Below, one piece after another: positions 53,258 to 61,885 of a DNA stretch of 64,000 nucleotides. Source of the DNA: Alicyclobacillus fructus (lineage in GTDB: Bacteria; Bacillota; Bacilli; Alicyclobacillales; Alicyclobacillaceae). Numbering within the stretch: the stretch's first letter is position 1; every line of letters begins with the position of its first letter. Where the stretch lies: the NCBI RefSeq assembly GCF_017329605.1, contig NZ_JAFMTY010000016.1, positions 1 to 64,000 on the forward strand. The letters are read 5' to 3'. The notes under the pieces were generated by a model. The model saw only the letters and a list, made by a program, of their open reading frames with translations, ran no database searches and was not told the origin of the DNA. A program made the position numbers and the translations under genes.

Positions 53258-53383
53258 GTGGCCGCCAGACCGCTTGGCTACAGTTCTGAGAGGCTGCGGC
53301 AATTGTTTAACGCCCTGAACGACGGGATCATCGTCATGGACAAGGACCGCATCATCGTCTTCATCAATCCGTCCGCGACGTGA
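53258..53383 (+). pseudogene. PAS-domain remnant of a sensor kinase
   Basis: 41 codons from GTG 53258 encode the start of a PAS domain (RLRQLFNALNDGIIVMDKDR, then IIVFINPSA) and stop at TGA 53381-53383. The sequence RDVTRERQEKELEMRARL, as normally follows a PAS domain, appears right after in another frame. The middle of the PAS domain is therefore missing. Confidence 0.7.
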
Positions 53384-54312
53384 CGCGCGAGCGGCAGGAG
53401 AAAGAGCTCGAGATGCGGGCGCGCCTCAACCGCATGACGCTCGAGGTGCAGGAGCAAGAGCGCAGGAGCATTTCACAGGAGCTGCACGACGGCGTGAGCC
53501 AGTCGCTCTATGCCATCGATCTCGGGATGGAGCACTTGAAGCGCCAAGCGCCTCGTCGCCTGCACCGCGCCATCGACGATTTGCGCGCCCAAGTCGTTCG
53601 AGGTTCACAGGAGGTTCGCGCGCTGTCGCACAGCCTGTACCCCTCGCTCCTGTTCGATCTCGGTCTTTGCGCCGCCATTCGACTGCTCGCCGAGGAGATG
53701 TCGACGAGCGGCTGTCGGATCGACGTAAGCACCAATAAGGACTGGCCGGGAGGCGATCTCGGCGGCGCCGCCATCCATGTCTACCGAATCGTGCAGGAGG
53801 CCGTCCACATGCCAAGAGGGCTCGACGGTATCACCACCGCTCGGCACATTCGGCAGCTCGCGCCCGAGGTTCGCGTGATCATGCTGACGATGTTCGACGA
53901 CCGTCCGCATGTGGAGAAGATGTTGGCTGCGCACGTCGCGGGGGTTGTGTTCAAACACGACGATTCGGCGGAGATTGTGGAGGCCATTCGCCGCAGGCGA
54001 CCGGAGAGTCCTTACGTGTCACGGCGGTGGCAGGCGCGGGACGAGGCGAACCGCGCGGAGGAAGTGAGCCAGGGACAGCCAGTGCGCCTGTCGCCGCGCG
54101 AGGCGGAGGTGCTCGTGCTGTTGGCCAGAGGATACACGAACCGGGAGATTGCGGACGCTCTTCATATCAGCGTCAAGACGGTGGAAACGCATCGTCAGCA
54201 CATCGCGCGCCGCGTGGGCGCGACTTCCCGTGCCACGCTCATCCGTTATGCTTACGAGAGCGGGCTCGTCGATCCGCCCGTGCCTGGCGGTGCGGACGAG
54301 AGGGTTTGGTGA
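53380..54312 (+). pseudogene. Histidine kinase-response regulator collapse fusion
   Basis: 310-codon open frame from GTG 53380. Residues 1-145 are a NarX/LiaS-type kinase: coiled coil, the HisKA_3 phospho-site region ERRSISQELHDGVSQSLYAI, and the start of the ATPase domain ending IHVYRIVQEAVH. The next residues, MPRGLDGITTARHIRQLAPE, are the middle of a NarL-type receiver, which continues through MLTMFDD and VVFKHDDSAEI to a LuxR-type helix-turn-helix (LSPREAEVLVLLARGYTNRE). The ATP-binding N/G boxes and the receiver's phospho-acceptor Asp are gone. The frame is open and could be translated as a DNA-binding protein without signalling ability. Confidence 0.8.
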
Positions 54313-54358
54313 TACACTTTGTCAAATTTTTGTCTCCCCATCGTCACCATTGAAGTAG

Positions 54359-54405
54359 AATGGTCTCCATGGGGCGCGTTGGCCGTTCCAATGGTCTCCA
54401 TGGGG
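54359..54405 (+). repeat. 16-bp direct repeat, period 31
   Basis: AATGGTCTCCATGGGG occurs at 54359-54374 and again at 54390-54405, just before the small membrane gene. It may be a protein-binding site or a slippage product. Confidence 0.6.
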
Positions 54406-54413
54406 GCGTGCGC

Positions 54414-54647
54414 ATGGGAATCGTGGCGGGCTTCATCCTCTTTGTCGTGGGCTTATTTCATGTTTTTGCGCCGAGGGCCGCGTGGTACCTCCACATCGGA
54501 TGGAAGATCAGGGGGGCGGAGCCGACGGACGAGTATTTGTTGCTGATTCGCGTCGGCGGCATCGTCATGTGCGTCGTCGGCGTCCTCATCGCGGTCTTGG
54601 TGGGGCCGGGTTCAAGCGTCCGCGTTTCCGCGGCCGCGATGATGTGA
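54414..54647 (+). CDS. 77-residue membrane protein (DUF6199-like)
   Basis: Two membrane helices flank the conserved-looking stretch APRAAWYLHIGWKIRGAEPT. The plan (helix, aWYL..gWK..gaEPtdeY, helix ending in a valine-rich segment) resembles the small DUF6199-type proteins of Firmicutes. Function unknown. ATG 54414 has GGGGGCG upstream. A large hairpin follows at 54663. Confidence 0.6.
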   Translation: MGIVAGFILFVVGLFHVFAPRAAWYLHIGWKIRGAEPTDEYLLLIRVGGIVMCVVGVLIAVLVGPGSSVRVSAAAMM

Positions 54648-54662
54648 GGCTTTTCTGCATGA

Positions 54663-54699
54663 GATGCGCCCCAAGCGCGTTCAGCGCCTGGGGCGCATC
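54663..54699. terminator. Hairpin between convergent genes
   Basis: GATGCGCCCC-AA-GCGC pairs with GCGC-CT-GGGGCGCATC around GTTCA. It lies between the small membrane gene and the convergent zinc-ribbon gene; the T tract is weak. Confidence 0.6.
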
Positions 54700-54705
54700 G
54701 TCTGT

Positions 54706-55335
54706 CTAAAGGCTCATCGCCCGCTCCGCCTTCTCCTCGCGCAACGCCTCGCGCAGGCTGCGGAGGGCCTTGCGGAACGCTTTCGTCTGTTCAAACGTCA
54801 CGCCGTAGGTCTTGAGCTCCTGCAGCTGCTTCAGCCGGCGCTTCGCCGACTTGTACGCGGCGCGCTTTTCTTCGTACGACCGGTGTGGATCCCGCTGAAT
54901 CTCCATGGCATCCAGGATGGATTGAAAACACATCCGAGCCTGCGTGACAAACTCCGTCTGGCACATCATGCAAAATTGCAGATCGGACGGCATTTTGCAC
55001 CGCTTGCATCGGCTCGCACTTTTCGGGAAGGGCCTCTTGCCGTACAGGGGTACAGGTTCAGGGTTGAGGGCTGACAGCGAGATCTCCTCGGTGTCCCTCG
55101 CCACGTGCGTATCCCTCCCTTGGTCGAAGGGCTTCGGCCTGTCCGGAGGCCGTTCCATTCGCGCAAATAGACGCATTCGCTGCGAAGGAAGTTCATGCAA
55201 TGGATTCGAGCTCGTCGGCGCTGCCTCTTCCTTGGATCCTATCACAACCCCCTTGCGATTGCGACGAACTCCGAACGGCAGGCGGTGAGTGGTGCGCGCG
55301 TTGAGCCTGTGGAGGCGCGTGGTGGGGACCTTCAA
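54706..55335 (-). CDS. Unknown protein with zinc ribbon and basic C-terminus
   Basis: 209 residues if started at TTG 55335, which has GGAAGGAG 8 bp upstream. The first 100 residues are Arg/Pro-rich and poorly structured. A C-X2-C-X8-C-X2-C ribbon (CKRCKMPSDLQFCMMC) lies near the middle, and the last 80 residues are highly charged helices (EEKRAAYKSAKRRLKQLQEL onward). It suggests a nucleic-acid-associated protein, but I recognise no family. Because the N-terminal part is low complexity, the true start could be internal, e.g. the ATG codons before CRLFARMERPP-like sequence. Confidence 0.55.
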   Translation of the reverse strand: MKVPTTRLHRLNARTTHRLPFGVRRNRKGVVIGSKEEAAPTSSNPLHELPSQRMRLFARMERPPDRPKPFDQGRDTHVARDTEEISLSALNPEPVPLYGKRPFPKSASRCKRCKMPSDLQFCMMCQTEFVTQARMCFQSILDAMEIQRDPHRSYEEKRAAYKSAKRRLKQLQELKTYGVTFEQTKAFRKALRSLREALREEKAERAMSL

Positions 55336-55474
55336 GTACCCATCTCCTTCCAAATGAGATGCCGACGGCCGGATCGCCAAACGCGTCTCTTCTCTACCCA
55401 CTATATGGCCCGTGACGCGACCTATGCGGACGTCGGCCGCTTTGTTAGAATCGGGAAGAAGACAAGATACGGGA

Positions 55475-56467
55475 ATGGGGATTGCGACGTTGGCTTCGCA
55501 TCACGTGAACGTACAAGTGGAACCGATGTCTCCGGCCTTTTCGCGCCTTCGCGACGCCATCGGGAGCGTGGTCTACGGCCATGGCCAGGCGGTCGATCTC
55601 GTCCTGTGTGCGCTCGTGGCCGGCGGCCATGTCTTGATAGAAGATGTTCCCGGCGTGGGCAAGACCACGCTGGCCAAAGCGCTGGCCAAGCTCCTTGGCC
55701 TCACGCTGAGCCGCGTGCAATGCACGTCTGACCTTCTTCCGGCGGACATCCTCGGTTACGTCATGTACGACAAGCGGCGCGGGGCGTTTGAAATCCGCAA
55801 GGGCCCCATCTTCAGCGAAATGGTGTTGGTGGACGAGTTGAATCGCGCTTCACCACGGACGCAGAGCGCCTTTCTCGAGGCGATGGAGGAGGGCTCGGTG
55901 ACGCTCGACGACAGGCCGCACCCGCTGCCTCGGCCGTTTTGGGTGCTCGCCACGCAGAATCCGCGGGAATTTGAGGGCACCTATCCTCTTCCTGAGTCGG
56001 AACTCGACAGGTTTCTCATGTGCATCGCGCTCGGCTATCCGTCGGTGGAAGACGAGATCCGCATGCTCGCGGCGGGTGGCGGACAGGCCCAGTTGGATAG
56101 CTTGCAGCCCATCGCGACATCGGCCGATGTCCTGCGCTGGCAGCGGGAGGCGGACGAGGTCTATGTCGATCCGGCTCTGCTGCACTACGCCGTGCTTCTC
56201 GCTCATGCGCTTCGGGACCATCCGCGCGTGCCGCTCGGCCCGAGCCCCCGCGCGCTCATCGCGCTGATACGGGCGGCCAAGGCCCGCGCCTATACGCGCG
56301 GCCGCGCGTTCGTCGTTCCCGATGACGTGCGCGATCTCGTCCGGCCGGTGTGGGGACACCGTCTCCGGCGCGATCCCGACGCGTGGATGCACGAGGACCG
56401 ATGGGACGGCATTCTCGACGAGGTCTTGGATCAAATCCCCGCGCCAAAGCTCGGTGGCGTTCGATGA
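55475..56467 (+). CDS. MoxR-type AAA+ ATPase
   Basis: 330-residue AAA+ protein with Walker A DVPGVGKTTLAKALA, Walker B VLVDELNRASPRTQSA and the ATQNP sensor-1 motif, plus the MoxR lid domain. MoxR proteins act as chaperones for assembly of neighbouring VWA/DUF58 proteins. ATG 55475 has only a weak site. The stop overlaps the DUF58 gene (ATGA), so both are coupled. Confidence 0.9.
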   Translation: MGIATLASHHVNVQVEPMSPAFSRLRDAIGSVVYGHGQAVDLVLCALVAGGHVLIEDVPGVGKTTLAKALAKLLGLTLSRVQCTSDLLPADILGYVMYDKRRGAFEIRKGPIFSEMVLVDELNRASPRTQSAFLEAMEEGSVTLDDRPHPLPRPFWVLATQNPREFEGTYPLPESELDRFLMCIALGYPSVEDEIRMLAAGGGQAQLDSLQPIATSADVLRWQREADEVYVDPALLHYAVLLAHALRDHPRVPLGPSPRALIALIRAAKARAYTRGRAFVVPDDVRDLVRPVWGHRLRRDPDAWMHEDRWDGILDEVLDQIPAPKLGGVR

Positions 56468-57567
56468 CGACGTCCATCCGCAGGGCGTGGGTTCCGGCGG
56501 CGCTGGTGCTCACAAGTGCTGTCGCGACGTTTCTGGCGCTGGGGACGGGCGCCATCGGCCTATGGGCGCTGGCGGGCGCGATGGACGCGTTGACGCTCTA
56601 CGAGATCTCCGTGGTGGTGATTGCGCTGTGGATCGCGGGGGTGAGCGTGGCCCTGCCTGATCGCGCGTTCGCCGGGGAGAGCGTTTGCATCCCAGTGGAG
56701 ATTTCGGCGAGGGCGCCCATGGGGAGAATGGGCCGGTGGCGCGTCGAGATCGCGCCGGAGTGGGAGGGGCGGCGCGCCACATGCCAGGGATGGCGGATGG
56801 CGAGGCGCGTTCAGCGACCCGGAGGCTGCTCTGTCGAACTACAAGCGCTTGGGCTGTGCCGAGGCCGACACGTCCTCCGCTCGGTGCGGGTCCGGCTGAC
56901 CGACGCATTCGGCCTGCTTTCCGTGGAGCGCCAGCTCCCGGCGGACGGTGAGATGGTGGTGTACCCAAGGCTGGTGCCCGTGGAAGCGTGGGTGCTCGAG
57001 ATCGAGCGGAGAATGCTGCGGCTCGATGGGGCGCGGAGCGAGGCCGAGGCGGTGCCGACGGGCGGCGTGGTGCCGTACCGCTCGGGCGAGCGCGTGAACC
57101 TCATCCATTGGCCAACCTCGCTTCGCAGGGGAGAGATCTACGCCAAGGAGACGGTCTCGGGCAGCCCCAAGCCCTGGCGCGTCGTGCTTTGGCTCGGCCC
57201 GGGCGATCCGCCGCATCTCGCGGAGCGAGCGATCTCGGTAGCCGCTTCGCTCGTCGCGCATTGGCAGGCTCGGGGCGAGCCGGTCGAGTGCCTCGTCCCC
57301 GTCAGCGGCCGCGCACGCGTCACGTGGCAGCGATGCCGAACCTTCCAAGCGGCGGCGCGCGCGCTCGCGGAAGTGGACGGATCGGTCGGGATGGACGCGG
57401 CGGGTTCTGTGCCGCGAGGCGAATCCCGCGCGATCATCTGGGTGGTTGTGGACCGTCGCGAGGCTGCTCGTTTGGCGATGGGCCCGCGCGCTATCGTGTT
57501 GCCGGCAGCGGACCATTGGGAGCCAGCGGCTGGACGCGCGGCGACCGCCAAGCGGCCCGAACCGTGA
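56464..57567 (+). CDS. DUF58 membrane protein
   Basis: 367 residues with two N-terminal membrane helices and the DUF58 signature PYRSGERVNLIHWPTSLRRG followed by EIYAKE. Constant partner of MoxR ATPases and transglutaminase-like membrane proteins. Its activity is not known. ATG 56464 overlaps the moxR stop. The Cys-rich middle (CQGW...CSVELQALGLCRG) is a lineage feature. Confidence 0.88.
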   Translation: MTTSIRRAWVPAALVLTSAVATFLALGTGAIGLWALAGAMDALTLYEISVVVIALWIAGVSVALPDRAFAGESVCIPVEISARAPMGRMGRWRVEIAPEWEGRRATCQGWRMARRVQRPGGCSVELQALGLCRGRHVLRSVRVRLTDAFGLLSVERQLPADGEMVVYPRLVPVEAWVLEIERRMLRLDGARSEAEAVPTGGVVPYRSGERVNLIHWPTSLRRGEIYAKETVSGSPKPWRVVLWLGPGDPPHLAERAISVAASLVAHWQARGEPVECLVPVSGRARVTWQRCRTFQAAARALAEVDGSVGMDAAGSVPRGESRAIIWVVVDRREAARLAMGPRAIVLPAADHWEPAAGRAATAKRPEP

Positions 57568-57597
57568 GGGACGTCTGTGTGGAAGGAGGAACGGCCC

Positions 57598-59643
57598 ATG
57601 CTCGCTTGGCCACGTCAGCGGCTGGTCCGAAGCCTGCTCTGTTTCACCTGGGTGACGGCGGCTCTCGGCCCCGTGGGATGGGCGTTCGCAAGGCAGGCGG
57701 ACGTCGAGGTGGAGGTGTTTTGGCTCGCGGTCTGTCTCAGCGCCTCCTGGACCAGCCGCCGCAAGCGAGGCGCCGCCTGGGCCGTCCTCTTCCTGGCGCA
57801 GGCCGCCGTCATCGCAGGGGTCGGGCATCTCTTCAGTCGGCCCATGGCCTCTGATGCGACGGCTTGGAGGTTCGGCGCCTTCAGCCTGGCGGGGCTCGCC
57901 GCGATGGCGCTCGTGCGCTACGCCTACCGCCGGACGGGCACCTGGCTGCTCTACAACGCAGCGGCGCAGGTCGCGCTCGTGGGGGTGTCCCTGGCGCATC
58001 CGGTCGCGGGCGTGATCCTGGAATTCACGTGCCTCACCGCCATGCTGGCGCTTCTCGCGCTCGCCCGGCGGGAGCGCGAGGCGACGAGCGCACCTTTCGA
58101 CTCGCCTCGCGTCGCCGGTGCGGCTTTCTTCATCCTGCTCTGCGGCGGCGCGTGTGCCCTGCTTGCCCCCCGAGAATCGCTCGTTCCCGGCATGACCCGC
58201 TTCGTGATCTCGCTCTTGGTGCAGGCGCCGACCCGCACGGGCTACAGCCTCGATGACAGCCACCTCGGCGGCTCGCTTGTGGCCGATCCGCTGCCTCTGC
58301 TCGAGATTCGGGCGCCGAGCCCGCTCGATCTGCGAGGACAGGTGCTGTCCGAGTACACCGGCCAGGGCTGGGCGTCGATTCCGCTCGACGGATCGGACAT
58401 CGCCACGGCTGCCGTCGGACAGCCGCTCCCCGGCGGGTTGCCGTTTGCGCACCTGCCGTACCGCGCCATGAAGGTCACCGTGTCGCTCAAGGGCACCGTG
58501 GACACCACCGACCTCCTTGCGCCGTACGCGGTCGATCGCGTCCTCAAGCTGCCGGGGCTTTACGGCAATCAGTTCGCCGTGGACACCGTCCAGGATAACA
58601 TTAAAGCGGCTCCGCTTGGACCTGGCCAGTCGTACGAGCTGGAGGCGGCCGTCCCTGCCGATCCGTATCCACGGCTCGCCTCGGTCCGTGCGCCGTTTGC
58701 CGCTTTGCGGCGTGACATTCCTGCCATGGTTCGCGCGGTGGATACGCAATTGCCTGCCGAGCTTCCCCGGAGCGTGCGGCAGTTGGCGGAGCGCATCGTT
58801 CAGCAACAGCACGCCGTCACGGAGTACGACATGGTCAGTGCCATCATCCAGTATCTCGCCGGGCACGAACAATACGAGATCTCGGACATCCCCGTGCCCA
58901 AGCCTGGTCAGGACTACGTGGCGCAGTTTCTCTTCGCTATGCACTGCGGGTACTGCGACAACTTCGCCAGCGCGGCCGCGGTGATGCTGCGGGCCCTCGG
59001 CGTGCCCGCGCGCTTTGCGACCGGCTTCGCGGTGGATGCGCAAAACGCCGTTGGCCCCGACACCTACGTCGTGACGGAGGCCGATGCGCACGCGTGGATC
59101 GAGGTCTATTTTCCGAACTTCGGCTGGGTCCCGTTCGATGCGACGCCCGGCTTCACCATGACCTTCGCGCCCGTTTCCGTCCCTGCGCATCAGCCGGCGC
59201 ATACCAAGTCTTCGACGGGATCGCCCCATCACGCCAAGCCGCCCGCCTCTCCATCCGGCGCCAGGCTCCATTTGCCGATGGCGGCGTCCGTCGCAGGCGG
59301 CGGTGTCGCCTTGCTTGGCGGCGCGCTCTGGGCTGCGCGATGGGTGCGGCGACGCAACGCCTCGGCCCGCTTGGGCCGCGACGAATTCGTGCGATGCGTG
59401 CAAAGCGCGCGTGCGGCGCTCGGCTTGCCTGCGAGCGCCACCTTGCGCGATCTCTGCCCGCTCGCCGAACGCGCCGGCGCTTCCGGTGGATTTGATGCAT
59501 GGCTGCGCGCCGCGGAGGTGAAGCTCTACGGCCGTGATGCGGCGCAACAGGTGGACACAAGCTGGCACGACCTCTCGACGACGCTCGCGGAGTGGTTGCA
59601 AGCAGCCAAGAGGTTGGACGCGGATGGAAGTGGCCGGCGCTGA
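57598..59643 (+). CDS. Membrane transglutaminase-like protein (TgpA type)
   Basis: 681 residues: about six N-terminal membrane helices (to about 200), an extracytoplasmic region with a transglutaminase core, one more helix (about 560-580) and a short cytoplasmic DUF4129-like tail. The catalytic triad is visible: Cys453 in HCGYCDNFASA, His498 in DAHAWIEVYF and Asp514 in PFDATPG. It completes the MoxR-DUF58-transglutaminase cassette, thought to act on envelope proteins. AAGGAGGA precedes ATG 57598. Confidence 0.9.
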   Translation: MLAWPRQRLVRSLLCFTWVTAALGPVGWAFARQADVEVEVFWLAVCLSASWTSRRKRGAAWAVLFLAQAAVIAGVGHLFSRPMASDATAWRFGAFSLAGLAAMALVRYAYRRTGTWLLYNAAAQVALVGVSLAHPVAGVILEFTCLTAMLALLALARREREATSAPFDSPRVAGAAFFILLCGGACALLAPRESLVPGMTRFVISLLVQAPTRTGYSLDDSHLGGSLVADPLPLLEIRAPSPLDLRGQVLSEYTGQGWASIPLDGSDIATAAVGQPLPGGLPFAHLPYRAMKVTVSLKGTVDTTDLLAPYAVDRVLKLPGLYGNQFAVDTVQDNIKAAPLGPGQSYELEAAVPADPYPRLASVRAPFAALRRDIPAMVRAVDTQLPAELPRSVRQLAERIVQQQHAVTEYDMVSAIIQYLAGHEQYEISDIPVPKPGQDYVAQFLFAMHCGYCDNFASAAAVMLRALGVPARFATGFAVDAQNAVGPDTYVVTEADAHAWIEVYFPNFGWVPFDATPGFTMTFAPVSVPAHQPAHTKSSTGSPHHAKPPASPSGARLHLPMAASVAGGGVALLGGALWAARWVRRRNASARLGRDEFVRCVQSARAALGLPASATLRDLCPLAERAGASGGFDAWLRAAEVKLYGRDAAQQVDTSWHDLSTTLAEWLQAAKRLDADGSGRR

Positions 59644-59775
59644 ACCGTTCGGCGTGAGCCTGCGGCTTTCGGTTGCATGCGCAAAACGCGATTTCACTGT
59701 TGAAGTTTGCTGCGCCATCTCCGGGAAAGTGTAGTAAGATCGAAAGAGCACTTGAACGAGAACCGAGGGATGCAC

Positions 59776-60744
59776 ATGCAGACGGGCATTGAGCGGGTGC
59801 GGCTCGAGACGCCGTATCCCGAGGATCATGTGAACGCGTATCTCCTCTTTGGCGATCCGCTCACGCTGGTGGACACAGGGCTGCCGTTTCCGAAGTCCCT
59901 TGCGCAGCTTGAGGCAGGGCTCGCGCGCCACGGGGTTCGCTTCGCGGACATCGAACAGATTGTCGTTACGCACATGCACCTGGATCACATTGGGGGCGTC
60001 GCCCCAGTGCAAAAGGCGTCTGGCGCGCGCATCGTCGTGTCCGAAGCGGCGCGACGCATCGTCGAGCTCGGGGAAGAAGAACATCGGCGCTTCGACGCGT
60101 TTTATGCAGCTTTCGCCCGCGAGGCCGGATCGGACGTCCGCTGGGAGTCGCGCATCTGGATGCAGAAGTACGATTGGCACGACGTCGTCTACGTGCGCGA
60201 CGGGGAGGCGGTTCGCGCGGGAGGGCGCGACTGGCGTGTGATGTACGTCCCCGGCCACAGCCGGACCGACATCTGCCTGGTGGACGCCGAGGGATTTGCC
60301 ATCGTCGGCGATCATCTGCTTCCCACCATCTCGGCGAACGCATTTGTCGAGCCGCCGGTCGATCCGTCCGCCCCTCGTCCGAAGCCGCTGCTCGATTATC
60401 GGGCGTCCATGAAGCGCACCCGCGCCCTGGATCTCGCCGTGGTGTATCCCGGCCATGGGGATCCGTTCACGGACCATCGGGCGCTCATCGACAGGCGGTT
60501 CGCCGAGCACGAGGCCCGCTGCGCGCAGATTCGCCGGGCCATGGATCGCGGTGCGACGACGGTCGCCGAGATCACGCGCGCCTTGTTCCCGAAACTCGAG
60601 GGACCCATGGTCATGCTGGGACTCTCCGAGGTGCAGGGTCACCTGGATTTGATGGAGAGCCGGGGCGAGGTGTCTTCGGCGATGGATGGAGAGGTCAGGC
60701 GGTGGCGGCTGGTCGCCGAGGTTTCGAACAACTGCCCGCAGTGA
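59776..60744 (+). CDS. Metallo-beta-lactamase fold hydrolase
   Basis: 322-residue MBL-fold protein with the dinuclear metal motif THMHLDHIGG (HxHxDH), a later His in VPGHSRTDICLV, Asp in IVGDHLLP and His in YPGHGDPF. The C-terminal 80 residues form a winged-helix-like cap, as in LACTB2-type or RNase-Z-like hydrolases. Substrate unknown. ATG 59776 is favoured over ATG 59770, because GAGGG is 6 bp from the former. Confidence 0.85.
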   Translation: MQTGIERVRLETPYPEDHVNAYLLFGDPLTLVDTGLPFPKSLAQLEAGLARHGVRFADIEQIVVTHMHLDHIGGVAPVQKASGARIVVSEAARRIVELGEEEHRRFDAFYAAFAREAGSDVRWESRIWMQKYDWHDVVYVRDGEAVRAGGRDWRVMYVPGHSRTDICLVDAEGFAIVGDHLLPTISANAFVEPPVDPSAPRPKPLLDYRASMKRTRALDLAVVYPGHGDPFTDHRALIDRRFAEHEARCAQIRRAMDRGATTVAEITRALFPKLEGPMVMLGLSEVQGHLDLMESRGEVSSAMDGEVRRWRLVAEVSNNCPQ

Positions 60745-60798
60745 AGTTGGTTGCATTGACGGGATGGAGTGAATGCCGCGACGAATCGAGGTGCTCGA

Positions 60799-61545
60799 TT
60801 GAAACGGACACTGACTCTTTGTTCTCTCTTGTGCGCAGGGCTCCTCACGGCCTGCGGCGGACCGTCGCAGAACCGCACCGCGCCGCCCGGTCAACAGGTG
60901 TCCGTGCGGATGGCTGTGATCCAAGATATCTCGCCTCAGTCAGACGGGAATCCCCTCCCGGGAATCCTGCATTCTGTGCAGTGGCAGTTGTCGGATGGCT
61001 TCAAGGGCTACTCCACGCCGCACGATGTGGTGAATCAGCTTCGTCTTCCGAATGTTGAAGTTGTGCGAGTGAGAATTCCCCGCGTGTTGAAAACCGAAGG
61101 GGTGCTGGTCGCTGGGAACCAAAACGGCACATGGAAGACGGACGCCTTGCTGCTATTGCCTTCGCCCGAAGGTCAGAGTCCAGCGCTGGACGGTTCGTCA
61201 CTGTCGAAGGCGCAGACCACAGGGCCCGTCTCGGTGCCGAATGTCGGCGACGTGGACATCTACGTGAGCACCGATGAGATGGTTTGCTTCCTGATGACAA
61301 GCCAGTCGCTATCTCTTTCCAAAGGCGACTCGCGCGTCCGTCTCGCGTCTGGCGTGCAGGCAGAACTCCAGAGCGCCCACGGCGTGAACCGTTTGTCTTA
61401 CCCGTATGGCTCGCGAACCTTCCTGGTGGTAGGAAACGCGGCTCCCAGTCAGCTCGTGTCCATTGCAAACCGCTACACACCTGACCGCGTCTTCTTCTCC
61501 CTTGAGGGACACGAGGGCGATGGGCATGTGGGCGTTGGAACGTGA
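60799..61545 (+). CDS. Putative lipoprotein, unknown function
   Basis: 248 residues. A signal peptide (KRTLTLCSLLCAGLLTACG) with lipobox LTAC predicts a membrane-anchored lipoprotein; no domain is recognised beyond this. TTG 60799 follows GAGGTG by 5 bp and puts the basic n-region directly at the start; GTG 60769 would add ten odd residues. It lies between the MBL gene and the guaA leader and appears monocistronic. Confidence 0.65.
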   Translation: MKRTLTLCSLLCAGLLTACGGPSQNRTAPPGQQVSVRMAVIQDISPQSDGNPLPGILHSVQWQLSDGFKGYSTPHDVVNQLRLPNVEVVRVRIPRVLKTEGVLVAGNQNGTWKTDALLLLPSPEGQSPALDGSSLSKAQTTGPVSVPNVGDVDIYVSTDEMVCFLMTSQSLSLSKGDSRVRLASGVQAELQSAHGVNRLSYPYGSRTFLVVGNAAPSQLVSIANRYTPDRVFFSLEGHEGDGHVGVGT

Positions 61546-61590
61546 CAGGCTCGGCTTCGTTTCCGACCACTGCCCCCTCGTTTTCCCGAA

Positions 61591-61619
61591 TTGACGCCTC
61601 TTGTCGAAACCGATAGAAT
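61591..61619 (+). promoter_or_regulatory. guaA promoter
   Basis: TTGACG (61591-61596), 17 bp, TAGAAT (61614-61619). The start point would be near 61626, just before the riboswitch aptamer. Confidence 0.78.
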
Positions 61620-61630
61620 GGGTGCGTAAT

Positions 61631-61708
61631 CCGAGACTCGTATAATGCCGGGAATATGGCCCGGCAGTCTCTACGAGGCGACCGTAAATCGCCTTGCTAC
61701 GAGGTCGG
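61631..61708 (+). ncRNA. Purine (guanine-type) riboswitch aptamer
   Basis: All parts of the purine aptamer are present. P1 pairs CTCGT/ACGAG, extended by CCGA/TCGG. J1/2 is ATAAT. P2 is GCCGGG/CCCGGC with loop AATATGG. J2/3 is AGTCTCTAC. P3 is GAGGCGA/TCGCCTT closing the loop CCGTAAA, and J3/1 is GCTA. The discriminator equivalent to C74 of the xpt aptamer is C, so guanine or hypoxanthine is the expected ligand, fitting control of guaA. Position 73 is G where A is usual, and P3 is one pair longer. Confidence 0.88.
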
Positions 61709-61801
61709 GCAGGAACGTCGCATACGTCGCCGGAGGGCACGCGCAGCTTGCGCCAGGCGCCAAACGTGCCTACGGGCCTTCGTGTGTTTGTTCCGGCTTG
61801 G

Positions 61802-61838
61802 ACGGGCCGATCCTCGTGGATGTGCGGGATCGGCCCGT
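61802..61838 (+). terminator. Hairpin in the guaA leader (expression platform candidate)
   Basis: Perfect 12-bp stem ACGGGCCGATCC / GGATCGGCCCGT with a 13-nt loop, between the aptamer and the guaA ribosome site. No T run follows (TGTCGTAACC), so it is either an atypical terminator or acts by folding only. The intervening 61709-61801 shows no gene. Confidence 0.5.
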
Positions 61839-61885
61839 TGTCGTAACCGTTCCTCGCGACCTTTTCCGCAAAGGAGTGCCTGTCG

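Noticed and set aside
56839-60924. A 1361-codon open frame on the minus strand
   Set aside because: It lies antisense to four well-identified genes, is Arg/His/Pro-rich with no motifs, and results from the GC-rich codon pattern of the plus-strand genes.
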